A stretch of DNA of 64,000 bases, from NCBI RefSeq assembly GCF_040215105.1, contig NZ_CP157875.1, forward strand, positions 717,501 to 781,500, read 5' to 3'. Origin of the DNA: Aeromonas veronii. GTDB lineage: Bacteria; Pseudomonadota; Gammaproteobacteria; Enterobacterales; Aeromonadaceae. The position numbers and the translations under genes are program-made. Shown one piece after another: positions 15,725 to 25,797 of this stretch (positions within the stretch are counted from its first letter, which is position 1; every line of letters starts with the position of its first letter). The notes under the pieces are model-generated. The model made no database searches. It was given only the letters and a program-made list of their open reading frames with translations, and had not been told where the DNA came from.

Positions 15725-16079
15725 AGGTGTGATACTCCTTCTTCAGGTCATTGACCTTGGCGAGGTGAGCGCGGGCCTTCTCCTGATCGCCGGCCTGCAG
15801 GGCCGCCAGGCTGGCGTCCAGCTCACCTTGCACCTCGTTCATGCCTTCCAGGAACTTGGCCTTCTTGGCTTCCGGCATCTTCCTCTCTTTGGCGATGTCG
15901 AGCTGGGCCTTCATCTCCTTGATGTGCTTCTCCATGGTGGCGGCATCATCGGCCTTGAGGGCCTGTTTGTAGTTGAAGCCGATCTTCTTCATGGGTTGCT
16001 CCAGCTCACCGGCCAGGGCGGGCAGAGTCAGCAGGCCGAACATCAGGGGCAACAGCAAGGGGCGCACGGTTTGCAACAT
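15705..16079 (-). CDS. cybC: Periplasmic cytochrome b562
   Basis: A 124-aa precursor with a signal peptide ending LPALA|G near residue 23. The mature part is a four-helix bundle. The two heme ligands of the family are visible: Met30 (mature Met7, in LEQPMKK) and a His near the C terminus (LKKEYHTYAK). Length and ligand spacing fit E. coli cytochrome b562. It carries electrons in the periplasm; its physiological partner is unknown in E. coli. The overlapping b561-type gene suggests a dedicated membrane partner here. Confidence 0.85.
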   Translation of the reverse strand: MLQTVRPLLLPLMFGLLTLPALAGELEQPMKKIGFNYKQALKADDAATMEKHIKEMKAQLDIAKERKMPEAKKAKFLEGMNEVQGELDASLAALQAGDQEKARAHLAKVNDLKKEYHTYAKQKG

Positions 16080-16293
16080 GGGATTTCCTTATGAAACGAC
16101 GACATTGTGGGTTCTTATGGCACTCATTTGAGTGCGTTATCATACAGCATGATGCCACGTTCAAGGGGCACTTGTATGAATAAAGTGCGACCAATTGTGA
16201 CAAAATGTGCCCATTGTGCTGACGAGATGTAGCCAATCAGTGAGGATGTGCTGCGGGAGGAGGGTCGGGATCCCCGGGGAATGAACAGCAAAA

Positions 16294-16310
16294 AGGGCCC
16301 GCAGGCCCTG
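16294..16310 (-). terminator. Terminator of purD
   Basis: A short GC stem, AGGGCC with GGCCCT, 29 nt beyond the purD stop. On the minus strand it is followed by TTTTTGC. Confidence 0.7.
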
Positions 16311-16338
16311 ATGATAAATTGGCTGTGACGAGCCCGAC

Positions 16339-17628
<1,290 letters not shown>

Positions 17629-17654
17629 CCTGTTCCTCGCTGCTGTTCGTGCTG

Positions 17655-17721
17655 ACCGGCCGCGCCTGTGGGGGCGGCCGGTTGAAAAGAGTCCGTTGAA
17701 GGCAGGGCCGCACGGCGCGGC
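17655..17721. other. purH-purD intercistronic hairpins
   Basis: Two inverted repeats occupy the 101-nt gap: ACCGGCCG (17655-17662) with CGGCCGGT (17675-17682), and GGCCGC with GCGGCC at about 17706-17721. Neither has a U run, so mRNA stability or partial attenuation is likelier than termination. Confidence 0.5.
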
Positions 17722-17729
17722 CCCAGGTA

Positions 17730-19322
17730 TCAGTGACGGAAGTGGCGCATGTTGGTGAACACCATGCACATGCCGTGTTCGTCGGCGGCGTCGATCACTT
17801 CCTGATCCCGCATGGAGCCACCCGGCTGGATGACGCAGGCGATACCGGCGGCGGCGGCAGCATCGATGCCGTCGCGGAACGGGAAGAAGGCGTCGGAGGC
17901 CATGACGGAGCCCGCCACCACCAGCCCTTCATCCTCGGCCTTGATGCCGGCGATCTTGGCGGAATAGACCCGGCTCATCTGACCGGCGCCGACGCCGATG
18001 GTCTGGCCCGCCTTGGCGTAGACGATGGCGTTGGACTTGACGAACTTGGCGACCTTCCAGCAGAACAGCAGATCTTTCAGTTCCGCCTCGGTGGGCTGGC
18101 GCTTGCTGACCACGGTGAGATCCCCGAGGGAAACCATGCCAAGGTCGCGCTCCTGCACCAGCAGGCCGCCGTTGACGCGTTTGAGATCAAAGCCTTGCGC
18201 CGGTGCCGTCCACTGACCGCATTCGAGCAGACGCACGTTCTGCTTGGCGGCCACGGCCTCGCGGGCCTCTTTGCTGACACTGGGGGCGATGATCACTTCC
18301 ACGAACTGGCGATCCACGATGGCCTTGGCGGTGGCGCCATCCAGTTCGCGGTTGAAGGCGATGATGCCGCCAAACGCCGAGGTGGGGTCGGTCTGCCAGG
18401 CGCGCTCGTAGGCGCCGAGCAGATCGCTGCCGATGGCCACACCGCAGGGGTTGGCGTGCTTGACGATGACGCAGGCGGGTTCATCGAACTCCTTCACGCA
18501 TTCCTGCGCCGCGTCGGTGTCGGCGATGTTGTTGTAGGAGAGCGCCTTGCCCTGCAGCTGGATAGCGCTCGCGACAGAGCCAGGGGCCGCCTGTTCCTCG
18601 GCGTAGAAGGCAGCAGCCTGATGGCTGTTCTCGCCGTAGCGCATGTCCTGCTTCTTGATGAACTGGCTGTTGAAGGTGCGCGGGAAGCGGGACTCTTCGT
18701 CTCCTTCCTTGTTGTCGCCGTAGGAGGGCACCAGAGTACCGAAGTAGTTGGCGATCATGCCGTCGTAGGCGGCGGTGTGCTCGAAGGCGGCGATGGCGAG
18801 ATCGAAACGGGTGGCAAGAGTCAGGCTGTTGCCGTTGCTGTCCATCTCGGCGATGACGCGACCGTAGTCGGCGGCCTTGACGACGATGGTGACGTCCTTG
18901 TGGTTCTTGGCGGCGGAGCGCACCATGGTCGGACCGCCGATGTCGATGTTCTCGACCGCATCGGCCAGGGTGCAACCCGGCTTGGCGACGGTGGCGGCGA
19001 AGGGGTAGAGGTTGACGACGACCATGTCGATGGGGGAGATAGCGTGCTGGGCCATGATGGCGTCATCCTGATCGCGACGGCCGAGGATGCCGCCGTGTAC
19101 CTTGGGATGCAGGGTCTTGACGCGCCCATCCATCATCTCGGGGAATCCGGTGTAATCGGAGACCTCGGTCACCGGCAGACCCGCTTCGGCGAGCAGCTTG
19201 GCGGTGCCGCCCGTGGAGAGCAGGGCGACGCCACGCTCGTTGAGTGCCTTGGCAAATTCCAGGATGCCAGTCTTGTCAGACACACTCAGCAGTGCACGGC
19301 GAATGGGTCGAGCTTGTTCCAT
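17730..19322 (-). CDS. purH: Bifunctional AICAR transformylase / IMP cyclohydrolase
   Basis: A 530-aa enzyme for the last two steps of IMP synthesis. ATG 19322 starts [20 protein letters not shown]. coli PurH is 529 aa. The N-terminal cyclohydrolase has an MGS-like fold (about 1-200: [40 protein letters not shown]). The C-terminal transformylase follows ([50 protein letters not shown]). A very long in-frame extension upstream is artefactual. PurR-like sites lie about 260-280 nt upstream. Confidence 0.97.
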   Translation of the reverse strand: MEQARPIRRALLSVSDKTGILEFAKALNERGVALLSTGGTAKLLAEAGLPVTEVSDYTGFPEMMDGRVKTLHPKVHGGILGRRDQDDAIMAQHAISPIDMVVVNLYPFAATVAKPGCTLADAVENIDIGGPTMVRSAAKNHKDVTIVVKAADYGRVIAEMDSNGNSLTLATRFDLAIAAFEHTAAYDGMIANYFGTLVPSYGDNKEGDEESRFPRTFNSQFIKKQDMRYGENSHQAAAFYAEEQAAPGSVASAIQLQGKALSYNNIADTDAAQECVKEFDEPACVIVKHANPCGVAIGSDLLGAYERAWQTDPTSAFGGIIAFNRELDGATAKAIVDRQFVEVIIAPSVSKEAREAVAAKQNVRLLECGQWTAPAQGFDLKRVNGGLLVQERDLGMVSLGDLTVVSKRQPTEAELKDLLFCWKVAKFVKSNAIVYAKAGQTIGVGAGQMSRVYSAKIAGIKAEDEGLVVAGSVMASDAFFPFRDGIDAAAAAGIACVIQPGGSMRDQEVIDAADEHGMCMVFTNMRHFRH

Positions 19323-19560
19323 CACACTATCGTCCTCAGCATAACGGGGACAGGTCCATGAGAGGCGAGGCTCAGCACAGAGAGTCCCCAAATAAATGGA
19401 AGTGGGGGATTTCACAAACCACTCTCGCCAGGCCTGGGCCGGCAACAGCATTTTAGGAAATGCCCGTTTGATGCGACGCTCTCTTGTGGGCGCGTATTCT
19501 ACACAAAAAATGTGAGCCGTGGTGGATTTTTTACATTCACAAACCCTTGTCTGGCGCGGT

Positions 19561-19600
19561 GTTAAACGTTTTCTGGTCAAATTGTGTGAAACGTTTGTCT
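19561..19600. promoter_or_regulatory. Two PurR-like operator candidates
   Basis: The central AAACGTTT of the PurR palindrome occurs twice: TTAAACGTTTTC (about 19562-19573) and GTGAAACGTTTGTC (19586-19599). The second matches the core CAAACGTTT on the minus strand. They lie between purH and the divergent zntR, so they fit purine repression of purHD. Confidence 0.5.
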
Positions 19601-19736
19601 TTTCAGTGTTTTGGCAGGAAAAGTCACGTCGGCCTCCCCTTGTCTGCCCCTTTCCTGCCTTTGGCTGGTAATCGGTGAGCAAAGGGGTGATAGTGAGAGC
19701 CGGTTTATATTGAGTACCCATTCCAGCAGGAGAGTG

Positions 19737-20180
19737 ATGATGTATCGCATCGGGGAACTGGCCAAGGCGTGCGGGGTGAAGGCGGATACCCTGCGCTTTT
19801 ACGAGAAGAACGGGCTGCTCTCGCCGGGTCTGCGCAACGACTCCGGCTATCGTGTCTATGGCGAGCAGGACCGGCGACGGCTGGAGTTCATCATCCGCGC
19901 CAAGTCGGTGGGTTTTTCCCTGGCGGACATCGGCGAGCTGCTGGATCTGGATACCAACAAGGCCAGGGTCACCTGCCAGGAGGTCAAGGCGGTGGCCGAT
20001 GCCAAGCTCACCCAGGTGGAGCAGAAGATCCTCGAGTTGACCCGCTTTCGCGAGAACCTGAAACAGCTCTCCAACATCTGTTGCGGCGGGCCGCGCTCGG
20101 CCGAGCACTGCGCCATCCTGGAGACCCTGGAGTCGGGGGTGCCGTCCCGCCACGAGCACCATGATCACGAGCACTCATAA
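19737..20180 (+). CDS. zntR: Zn(II)-responsive MerR-family regulator
   Basis: A 147-aa protein. AGCAGGAG precedes two adjacent ATGs (19737 and 19740). It has the MerR helix-turn-helix [20 protein letters not shown] and a dimerisation helix. The Zn-site cysteines lie at the positions of E. coli ZntR: one in VTCQEVK, a Cys-Cys pair in NICCGG, and one in EHCAIL. A His-rich tail ([11 protein letters not shown]) is extra. With zinc bound, ZntR activates a zinc-export ATPase gene; no zntA is in this window. It is divergent from purH and 110 nt ahead of arfA. Confidence 0.88.
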   Translation: MMYRIGELAKACGVKADTLRFYEKNGLLSPGLRNDSGYRVYGEQDRRRLEFIIRAKSVGFSLADIGELLDLDTNKARVTCQEVKAVADAKLTQVEQKILELTRFRENLKQLSNICCGGPRSAEHCAILETLESGVPSRHEHHDHEHS

Positions 20181-20289
20181 ACCCGGCCCGGACCCCTTGC
20201 GGCGGGAGCCAAACAGGCGCACAATCGGCGCGTTTTTATCACATGTGGCGATTTTATCGCCACATTTAATGACCAAGGCAGGAGTCTAT

Positions 20290-20505
20290 ATGGCCAAGAA
20301 GAGACGGGTCGATATCATCGACCAGGCCCACGATCATCAGCGTGGCATCATCCAGGACAATCATCTGAAAGCCCTGGTGACTTCCCCCCTGTTCCAGGCG
20401 CGGGTCGAGGCGAGCAAGAAGGGCAAGGGCAGCTATCAGCGCAAGGCCAAGCACGGCAAGCGGTGGGAGCCCGGCCAACAGCGGATGCAACGCGTCTGCT
20501 GCTGA
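20290..20505 (+). CDS. arfA: Alternative ribosome-rescue factor A
   Basis: A 71-aa basic protein with GGAG upstream. It contains the ArfA core: DNHLKALVTSPLFQARVE, then KKGKGSYQRKAKHGKR, matching E. coli ArfA in sequence and position. ArfA recruits RF2 to ribosomes stalled on nonstop mRNA when tmRNA fails. E. coli arfA makes a truncated active protein because its own mRNA is cut or terminated inside the frame. Here the frame ends soon after the core (MQRVCC), without a hydrophobic tail, and the strong hairpin lies after the stop. Confidence 0.85.
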   Translation: MAKKRRVDIIDQAHDHQRGIIQDNHLKALVTSPLFQARVEASKKGKGSYQRKAKHGKRWEPGQQRMQRVCC

Positions 20506-20530
20506 GCGGGTTTCCACCCCTTCATCTCAA

Positions 20531-20563
20531 AACAATCAGGGCGCCCATGGCGCCCTGATTGTT
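20531..20563. terminator. Bidirectional terminator between arfA and hemW
   Basis: AACAATCAGGGCGCC (20531-20545) is the exact reverse complement of GGCGCCCTGATTGTT (20549-20563). A 15-bp stem with a 3-nt loop serves both convergent genes. Confidence 0.85.
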
Positions 20564-20618
20564 GTTGCGAAAGCGGCCGTTTGCTCACGGCTTCGCTGCA
20601 AGATGTGTGAACGCTTTC

Positions 20619-21764
20619 TCACTCGTCCATGAAAAGCTCGAGCAAGACGTTGAGATAGCGATGACCGAGGGAGGTCAGCTGCCAGCTGTCGCCGAGATCC
20701 AGGATGAGCTCCTTGGTCTGGGCGATGGCGAGCATGGTCTCCACCTGCTCCAGCGCCAGGCCGGTATAGGCCTCGAATTCTGCCTTGGGGGCCGGCTCGA
20801 ACAGCCGGAACCGGTTCATGAAGTACTCGAGCGGCAGATCGTCCTCGGTCACCGTCCACTGGCTGTCCAGATAGGCGCGGGCGGGATCCAGGTAGCCTTT
20901 GGGGTGCTTCACCTTGGCGGTGCGCAGGATCTGCTGGCTGGCGAGATCCGTCACCTTGCCGTGGGCGCCGCAGCCGATGCCGAGATAGTCGCCGAAGCGC
21001 CAGTAGTTAAGGTTGTGACGACACTGATAGCCCGCCTTGGCGTAGGCCGAGATCTCGTACTGCTGGTAGCCCTGGGCGGTGAGCATGGCGTGACCCTGCT
21101 CGTAGATGTCCCACAGGGTGTCATCCTCCGGCAGGGTGGGGGGCTTGGAGGCGAATGCAGTGTTCGGCTCTATGGTGAGCTGATACCAGGACAGATGCGG
21201 CGGCGCACAGTCGATGGCCTGCTGCAGGTCATAGAGCGCATCCTCCAGGCTCTGATCCGGCAGGCCGTGCATCAGATCCAGGTTGAAGGTGGGCAGTGAT
21301 ATGGCGTGAGCCAGCTCGGCGGCCTTGCGCGCCTCCTCTGGCCCGTGGATGCGGCCGAGTCTGGTCAATTTCTCCTGCTGGAAGCTCTGCACCCCGATGG
21401 AGATGCGGTTGATGCCCGCACTCTGGAAGCCGGCGAACTTGTCCGCCTCGACGGTACCCGGGTTCGCCTCCATGGTGATCTCGCAGTCCGGGGTCAGGGG
21501 GATGCGCGCCCGCACCCCGTCCAGCAGGGCCTGCATGGCCTCCACGCTCAGCAAGCTGGGGGTGCCGCCACCGATAAAGATGGAGGAGAGCGGTCGTCCC
21601 TGGGCCCAGTGCAGATCCTGCTCCAGATCCTCCAGCAAGGCGGCCACGTACTCGAGGTGGGGCAGCTCTCCCTTCTGGGCGTGGGAGTTGAAGTCGCAGT
21701 AGGGGCACTTCTGGACGCACCAGGGCACGTGGATATAGAGGGAGAGAGGCGGCAGTTGCAGCAT
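20619..21764 (-). CDS. hemW: HemW, heme chaperone (radical SAM, coproporphyrinogen III oxidase-like)
   Basis: A 381-aa protein. The ATG at 21764 (MLQLPPLSLYIHVPWC) is preferred over a TTG seven codons upstream. It carries the radical-SAM CxxxCxxC cluster (CVQKCPYC near residues 16-23), the GGGTPSLL motif, and a C-terminal HemW domain with the HNLNYW signature that separates HemW from HemN. Family knowledge: it binds heme and helps insert it into respiratory enzymes; it is not a true CPO. It follows rdgB on the same strand, as in E. coli. Confidence 0.92.
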   Translation of the reverse strand: MLQLPPLSLYIHVPWCVQKCPYCDFNSHAQKGELPHLEYVAALLEDLEQDLHWAQGRPLSSIFIGGGTPSLLSVEAMQALLDGVRARIPLTPDCEITMEANPGTVEADKFAGFQSAGINRISIGVQSFQQEKLTRLGRIHGPEEARKAAELAHAISLPTFNLDLMHGLPDQSLEDALYDLQQAIDCAPPHLSWYQLTIEPNTAFASKPPTLPEDDTLWDIYEQGHAMLTAQGYQQYEISAYAKAGYQCRHNLNYWRFGDYLGIGCGAHGKVTDLASQQILRTAKVKHPKGYLDPARAYLDSQWTVTEDDLPLEYFMNRFRLFEPAPKAEFEAYTGLALEQVETMLAIAQTKELILDLGDSWQLTSLGHRYLNVLLELFMDE

Positions 21765-21871
21765 GGGTATTCCAGTGTTCAGCAATCAGGGATCAAAACG
21801 GGGGCCAACTCTACTGTTCCCCGCCATCGCTGGCAATGGTTGTGGCACAAGCTGGGAACGATGAGCAAAAC

Positions 21872-21888
21872 GGGGGCCGATGGCCCCC
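21872..21888 (-). terminator. Terminator of rdgB
   Basis: GGGGGCC (21872-21878) pairs with GGCCCCC (21882-21888). On the minus strand a TTTT follows. It lies 47 nt past the rdgB stop, so hemW may need its own promoter or readthrough. Confidence 0.6.
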
Positions 21889-21935
21889 ATTGTAGATGAA
21901 ACGCGCTGCGGCGTATGCCGGTGCCAGGTGTGGCC

Positions 21936-22532
21936 TCAGTGGGCCGCGGCCAGGGCGGCCTTCAACTTGGCCAGGGCCTGGCCCCGGTGGCTGAGCTGGT
22001 TTTTCAGCTCGCTCGGCATCTGGGCCGAGGTGCAGTCGTGATCCGGCACGAAGAACACGGGATCATAGCCAAAGCCGTGCTGGCCGCGGGGTTCGTCCAG
22101 GATCATCCCCTCCCAGCTCGCCTGGCAGATGATGGGGGTGGGGTCGTCGGCGTGACGCATGTAGACCAGTACGCACCAGAAGCGGGCGCTCTTGAGGTAG
22201 TCGGGGGCACCCTGAAGCTCTGCCAGCAGCTTGTCGATGTTCTCCTTGTCGCTGGCACCCGGGCCTGCGAAGCGGGCGGAGTAGACACCGGGGCGGCCGT
22301 GCAGCAAGTCCACCTCCAGACCGGAGTCGTCGGCGACGGCGGGCAGACCGGTGATGCGGGCGGCGTGACGGGCCTTGATGATGGCATTCTCGACGAAGGT
22401 GGTGCCGGTCTCCTCGGCATCGGTGACGGCGAACTCGCTCTGGGGGATCACCTGGATCTTCATATCGGCCAGCATGGCGGCCAACTCCTTCACCTTCTTC
22501 TGGTTACCTGTTGCCAGGACAAGCTTGCTCAT
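21936..22532 (-). CDS. rdgB: dITP/XTP pyrophosphatase
   Basis: A 198-aa Ham1/RdgB house-cleaning enzyme that hydrolyses dITP, ITP and XTP to the monophosphate. GGAGGTG precedes ATG 22532. Signatures are the N-terminal LVLATGNQKKVKEL, the ADDSGLEVD motif, the GVYSARFAG loop, and the C-terminal GFGYDPVFFVP and LSHRGQAL. Length matches E. coli RdgB (197 aa). It is upstream of hemW on the same strand. Confidence 0.95.
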   Translation of the reverse strand: MSKLVLATGNQKKVKELAAMLADMKIQVIPQSEFAVTDAEETGTTFVENAIIKARHAARITGLPAVADDSGLEVDLLHGRPGVYSARFAGPGASDKENIDKLLAELQGAPDYLKSARFWCVLVYMRHADDPTPIICQASWEGMILDEPRGQHGFGYDPVFFVPDHDCTSAQMPSELKNQLSHRGQALAKLKAALAAAH

Positions 22533-22765
22533 CACGCACCTCCGCAAAAATTAATCTGCGCATTCTATGCGGGGCAGGCGTTTAGGCAAAGCGCTGATTA
22601 GCTCCCGTCGGAACTGGCCGGGGCTGGGATGCGCTGCTCGGAGCTGTGGTAAAAATACATCTTTCCTCAGTGGAATAACCAAAGTGATTAAATGCCATTT
22701 CAATTCATTACTCTGAGTCAGTAGACTCGCGCACCAATTCAATCCCCTGGTCTTGAGGTGAACTG

Positions 22766-23932
22766 ATGCCATTGATCCTTTTGCTCGTACTCCTGGTGTT
22801 GTTCAGCCCGCTGGCCATCGACATCTATCTGCCCGCCATCCCCCAGATGGCGGAGCAACTCGGCGCCGAGGTGACCCTGATGCAGGGCACTATCACCTGG
22901 TTCCTGTTCAGCATGGGGCTGGGCCAGTTGCTGGTGGGGCCGCTCGCCGATCGTTACGGTCGCAAACCCATCGCGCTCGGCGGCGTGCTGCTCTACGGCC
23001 TGAGCGCCCTGGCCGCCGGTTTCGCGGCCAGTCTGGGGGAGCTGATGCTGGCCCGGGTGCTGCAAGGCTTCGGCGCCTGCGCCACCTCGGTGGCGGCCTT
23101 CTCCGTGGTGCGTGACAGCTATGGCCCCAAGAAGAGCGGCCAGATGATCTCCTACTTGAACGGTGCCATCTGCTTCATCCCCGCCCTGGCCCCCTTGCTC
23201 GGTGGCTGGCTCACCGCCAAGGCGGGCTGGTCGGCCAACTTCTGGTTTATGGCGGGCTATGCCGTCATCGTCGGCAGCTGGCTGCTGTGGCGCATGCCGG
23301 AGACCCGTCCGGAGGAGACCAGCAGCGCCGGTCCGCTCATCAGCTGGTCCCGCTACAGCCCGGTGCTGCGCTCCCCCAGCTTCCTGTTCAACGCCGGCCT
23401 CTGCATGCTGTCGATGGCGGTGATCCTGGCCTATGTCACCGCGGCCCCCGTGCAACTGATGGTGAAGCTGGGTCTGGACATGAACGGCTTCAGCTACTGG
23501 TTCACCGCCAATGCGGCACTGAATATCCTGGCCTGCTTCCTGGCCCCGCGCTTCATTGCCAGGGTTGGCCCAAGGCGCACCCTGCGCATCGGCCTGCTGG
23601 TGATTTCGCTCTCGGCCATCGCCCTGACCCTGGTGCAGCACATCGAGCACCCGCTCGCCATGATGGGCCCCGTGTTCCTCTCCAGCATCGGCTTCGCCAT
23701 GGTGCTGGGAGCGGCTGCCGGCATGGCGCTTGCGCCCTTCGGCCACTGCGCCGGCACGGCGGCAGCCCTGCTCGGTCTGTTCCAGATGAGCGGCGCCGGC
23801 GCCCTGGTGGGGATCACCGGTGCCCTGGTGGCGGATCCCCTCAATCAGCTGGCGCTGCACATGTGGCTGCTGCTGCCGCCCCTGCTGGTGCTGCTGACGC
23901 GCCACGGCCGCCGTCTCTGCCTGCAGCCTTGA
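22766..23932 (+). CDS. Bcr/CflA-family MFS drug exporter
   Basis: A 388-aa inner-membrane protein with 12 predicted helices. Family marks are the first-helix SPLAIDIYLPAIPQM, the loop 2-3 signature GPLADRYGRKPI, and motif C-like RVLQGFGACATSVAAFSVVRD followed by the P..G. glycines in helix 5. These place it in the DHA1 drug:H+ antiporters. The exact substrates (bicyclomycin, chloramphenicol, sulfathiazole in relatives) are not deducible. It is divergent from rdgB and single. Confidence 0.88.
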   Translation: MPLILLLVLLVLFSPLAIDIYLPAIPQMAEQLGAEVTLMQGTITWFLFSMGLGQLLVGPLADRYGRKPIALGGVLLYGLSALAAGFAASLGELMLARVLQGFGACATSVAAFSVVRDSYGPKKSGQMISYLNGAICFIPALAPLLGGWLTAKAGWSANFWFMAGYAVIVGSWLLWRMPETRPEETSSAGPLISWSRYSPVLRSPSFLFNAGLCMLSMAVILAYVTAAPVQLMVKLGLDMNGFSYWFTANAALNILACFLAPRFIARVGPRRTLRIGLLVISLSAIALTLVQHIEHPLAMMGPVFLSSIGFAMVLGAAAGMALAPFGHCAGTAAALLGLFQMSGAGALVGITGALVADPLNQLALHMWLLLPPLLVLLTRHGRRLCLQP

Positions 23933-24007
23933 GTGCCGGGGGCGTGCATCCGTGATGGATAAGGCCCCTGTACTGGCGATAAATCCTGTGCTCTGATGGG
24001 CACAATC

Positions 24008-24025
24008 AGGGGGCCTTGGGCCCCT
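24008..24025 (+). terminator. Terminator of the MFS exporter gene
   Basis: AGGGGGCC and GGGCCCCT form an imperfect short hairpin followed by TTCTTCTT on the plus strand, about 75 nt past the stop. Confidence 0.5.
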
Positions 24026-24087
24026 TTCTTCTTGGGACGCACTCGTCTGTGCCCCTTTATACGGATGACTTCAGCGGAGAACAGCGG

Positions 24088-25137
24088 ATGAGCCAGACAA
24101 TCAATGCCGCCCTGGTGGGCTATGGCTATGCAGGCCAAACCTTTCATGCCCCCTTCCTGGTGACCACGCCGGGCCTCACCCTGCGCTGGGTGGTGAGCCG
24201 GGATGCCGCCAAGGTGCACGCCGAGCTGCCGGGCAGCCAGGTGGGGACGCTGGAGCAGGTGCTGGCCGATGAGAGCGTGGATCTGGTGGTCATCGCCACC
24301 CCGAACGATACCCATGCCCCCATCGCCCGTCAGGCCCTGCTGGCCGGCAAGCACGTGGTGATCGACAAGCCGTTCGCACTGGATCTCGCCGAGGCGAAGG
24401 CGCTGGTGGAGCTGGCGCAGAAGCAGCAGCGGCTGCTCAGCATCTTCCACAACCGGCGCTGGGACGGGGACTTCCTCACGGTGCGCCGCCTGCTCGCCGA
24501 AGATGCCCTGGGACAGATCGCCCAGTTCGAGTCGCACTTCGACCGTTATCGTCCCGAGGTGCGCCAGCGCTGGCGGGAGGCGGGCGGCCCGGGCTCGGGC
24601 CTGTGGTTCGATCTCGGCCCTCACATCCTGGATCAGGCGCTGCAGCTGTTCGGCCAGCCAGAGTGGATCCAGGCCGATCTGGCGGCGCAGCGTCCCGGTG
24701 CCCTGAGCGATGACTACTTCCACGTGGTGCTGGGCTACGGGCCGCTGCGGGTGATCCTGCACGGCAGCTGCCTGGTCTCTGCCGACATGCCCCGCTTCGT
24801 CATCCACGGCAGCCGCGGCTCCTTCATAAAGTTCGGCATGGATGTGCAGGAGCCGCAGCTCAAAGAGGGCCTGCGTCCTCCAGTGGCGGGTTGGGGAGTG
24901 GATCCCGCGCCGGGCCAGATCAGCCGCATGGTGGAAGGGCTGCCCGGGCAGGAGCCGGTGAAGGGGGAGGCGGGCAACTACGGCACCTACTATAGCGGCG
25001 TCTGTGCGGCCATCCGTGGCGAGGCAGGCAATCCGGTGCCGGCCGACGAGGCGCTGGCGGTGATGGCGCTGCTGGATCTGGCCCGGGAGAGCGACAGCCA
25101 GGGCCGTCGGCTGAGTTGTCAGAAGTTGTCTGACTGA
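24088..25137 (+). CDS. Gfo/Idh/MocA-family NAD(P)-dependent oxidoreductase
   Basis: A 349-aa protein. ATG 24088 follows a purine-rich AGCGG and begins MSQTINAALVGYGYAGQTFH. Residues 1-120 form a Rossmann fold with the GYGYAG loop, VVIATPNDTHAPIARQAL and the DKPFAL variant of the family EKP motif. The C-terminal domain includes FHNRRWDGDFLTVRRLL and GSGLWFDLGPHILDQALQLFG. It resembles E. coli YdgJ-like sugar or aldehyde dehydrogenases. The substrate is unknown. It is a single gene with its own terminator. Confidence 0.87.
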   Translation: MSQTINAALVGYGYAGQTFHAPFLVTTPGLTLRWVVSRDAAKVHAELPGSQVGTLEQVLADESVDLVVIATPNDTHAPIARQALLAGKHVVIDKPFALDLAEAKALVELAQKQQRLLSIFHNRRWDGDFLTVRRLLAEDALGQIAQFESHFDRYRPEVRQRWREAGGPGSGLWFDLGPHILDQALQLFGQPEWIQADLAAQRPGALSDDYFHVVLGYGPLRVILHGSCLVSADMPRFVIHGSRGSFIKFGMDVQEPQLKEGLRPPVAGWGVDPAPGQISRMVEGLPGQEPVKGEAGNYGTYYSGVCAAIRGEAGNPVPADEALAVMALLDLARESDSQGRRLSCQKLSD

Positions 25138-25176
25138 TCCCGGGCTTTCACGCAGAATTCGATGGTATTCAATAGC

Positions 25177-25205
25177 GGCCAACCACTGTGGGTCGGCCAT
25201 TTTTT
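25177..25205 (+). terminator. Terminator of the oxidoreductase gene
   Basis: GGCCAACC and GGTCGGCC pair with one mismatch around a 6-nt loop, followed by AT and a run of five T. Confidence 0.65.
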
Positions 25206-25445
25206 GGATGATTATTGTGCCAAATTGCGTTTTTAATTGGCTTTTATATTAATTTTTGTCGCTATAGCAGTTATTTTTATCCAGCCCACGAGAAAATATC
25301 ATTGTGATACGCGTTTTCATCGGCTGTGTATGGCGTTATATTTCGCGCGTCTCTTGGCTCCCGTTCTGATGGTTTTTTCACGGGGACAAGGGGCACAGTG
25401 ATGGCCCTGACGGCCGTCTCTCCATCTTTATTTGAGGATATGTAC

Positions 25446-25691
25446 ATGAACAAAGTACTGGTAGCCGGTATCCTGGGTCTGATGTTGACCGCTTGTGGTC
25501 AGAAAGAAGAAGCCGCCGCTCCGGCCGCTACTCCGGCCGCCGACGTTGCTGCAACCGTTGAGAAGGCTGCTTCCGACGCTTCTGCCACCGTAGAGAAGGC
25601 TGCTTCTGAAGCCTCTGCTACCGTAGAGAAAGCTGCCGAAGACGTGGCCACCAAGGTCGACGCTGCAGTGAGCGATGCCAAGGCCAACTAA
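25446..25691 (+). CDS. Small Ala-rich lipoprotein with helical repeats
   Basis: An 81-aa precursor with GAGGA 9-13 nt upstream of the ATG. A lipobox (LTACGQ, Cys at about 18) ends a short signal peptide. The mature part is Ala/Glu/Lys/Thr-rich and contains near-perfect repeats built on SATVEKAAS. It should form a single amphipathic helix, like Lpp or BhsA-type envelope linkers or LEA-like stress proteins. The acidic residue after the lipidated Cys is absent (Gln), so outer-membrane sorting is expected. Abundant expression is suggested by its strong terminator. Confidence 0.8.
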   Translation: MNKVLVAGILGLMLTACGQKEEAAAPAATPAADVAATVEKAASDASATVEKAASEASATVEKAAEDVATKVDAAVSDAKAN

Positions 25692-25710
25692 GCCTGCACC
25701 TCATCTGAAA

Positions 25711-25744
25711 ACGGGCCCGACGCTAGCGTCGGGCCCGTTTTTTT
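25711..25744 (+). terminator. Strong terminator of the small lipoprotein gene
   Basis: ACGGGCCCGACGCT (25711-25724) is the exact reverse complement of AGCGTCGGGCCCGT (25725-25738), followed by seven T in total. Confidence 0.9.
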
Positions 25745-25797
25745 ATGGCCGTGTTTTGAAAAGTGGCAGGTTGCCTGCATCAGCCCGCTGAATCGAC

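Noticed and set aside
17730..20174. 814-codon version of purH with a long N-terminal extension
   Set aside because: The extension runs through the purH promoter region and antisense to zntR. Family alignment puts the start at 19322.
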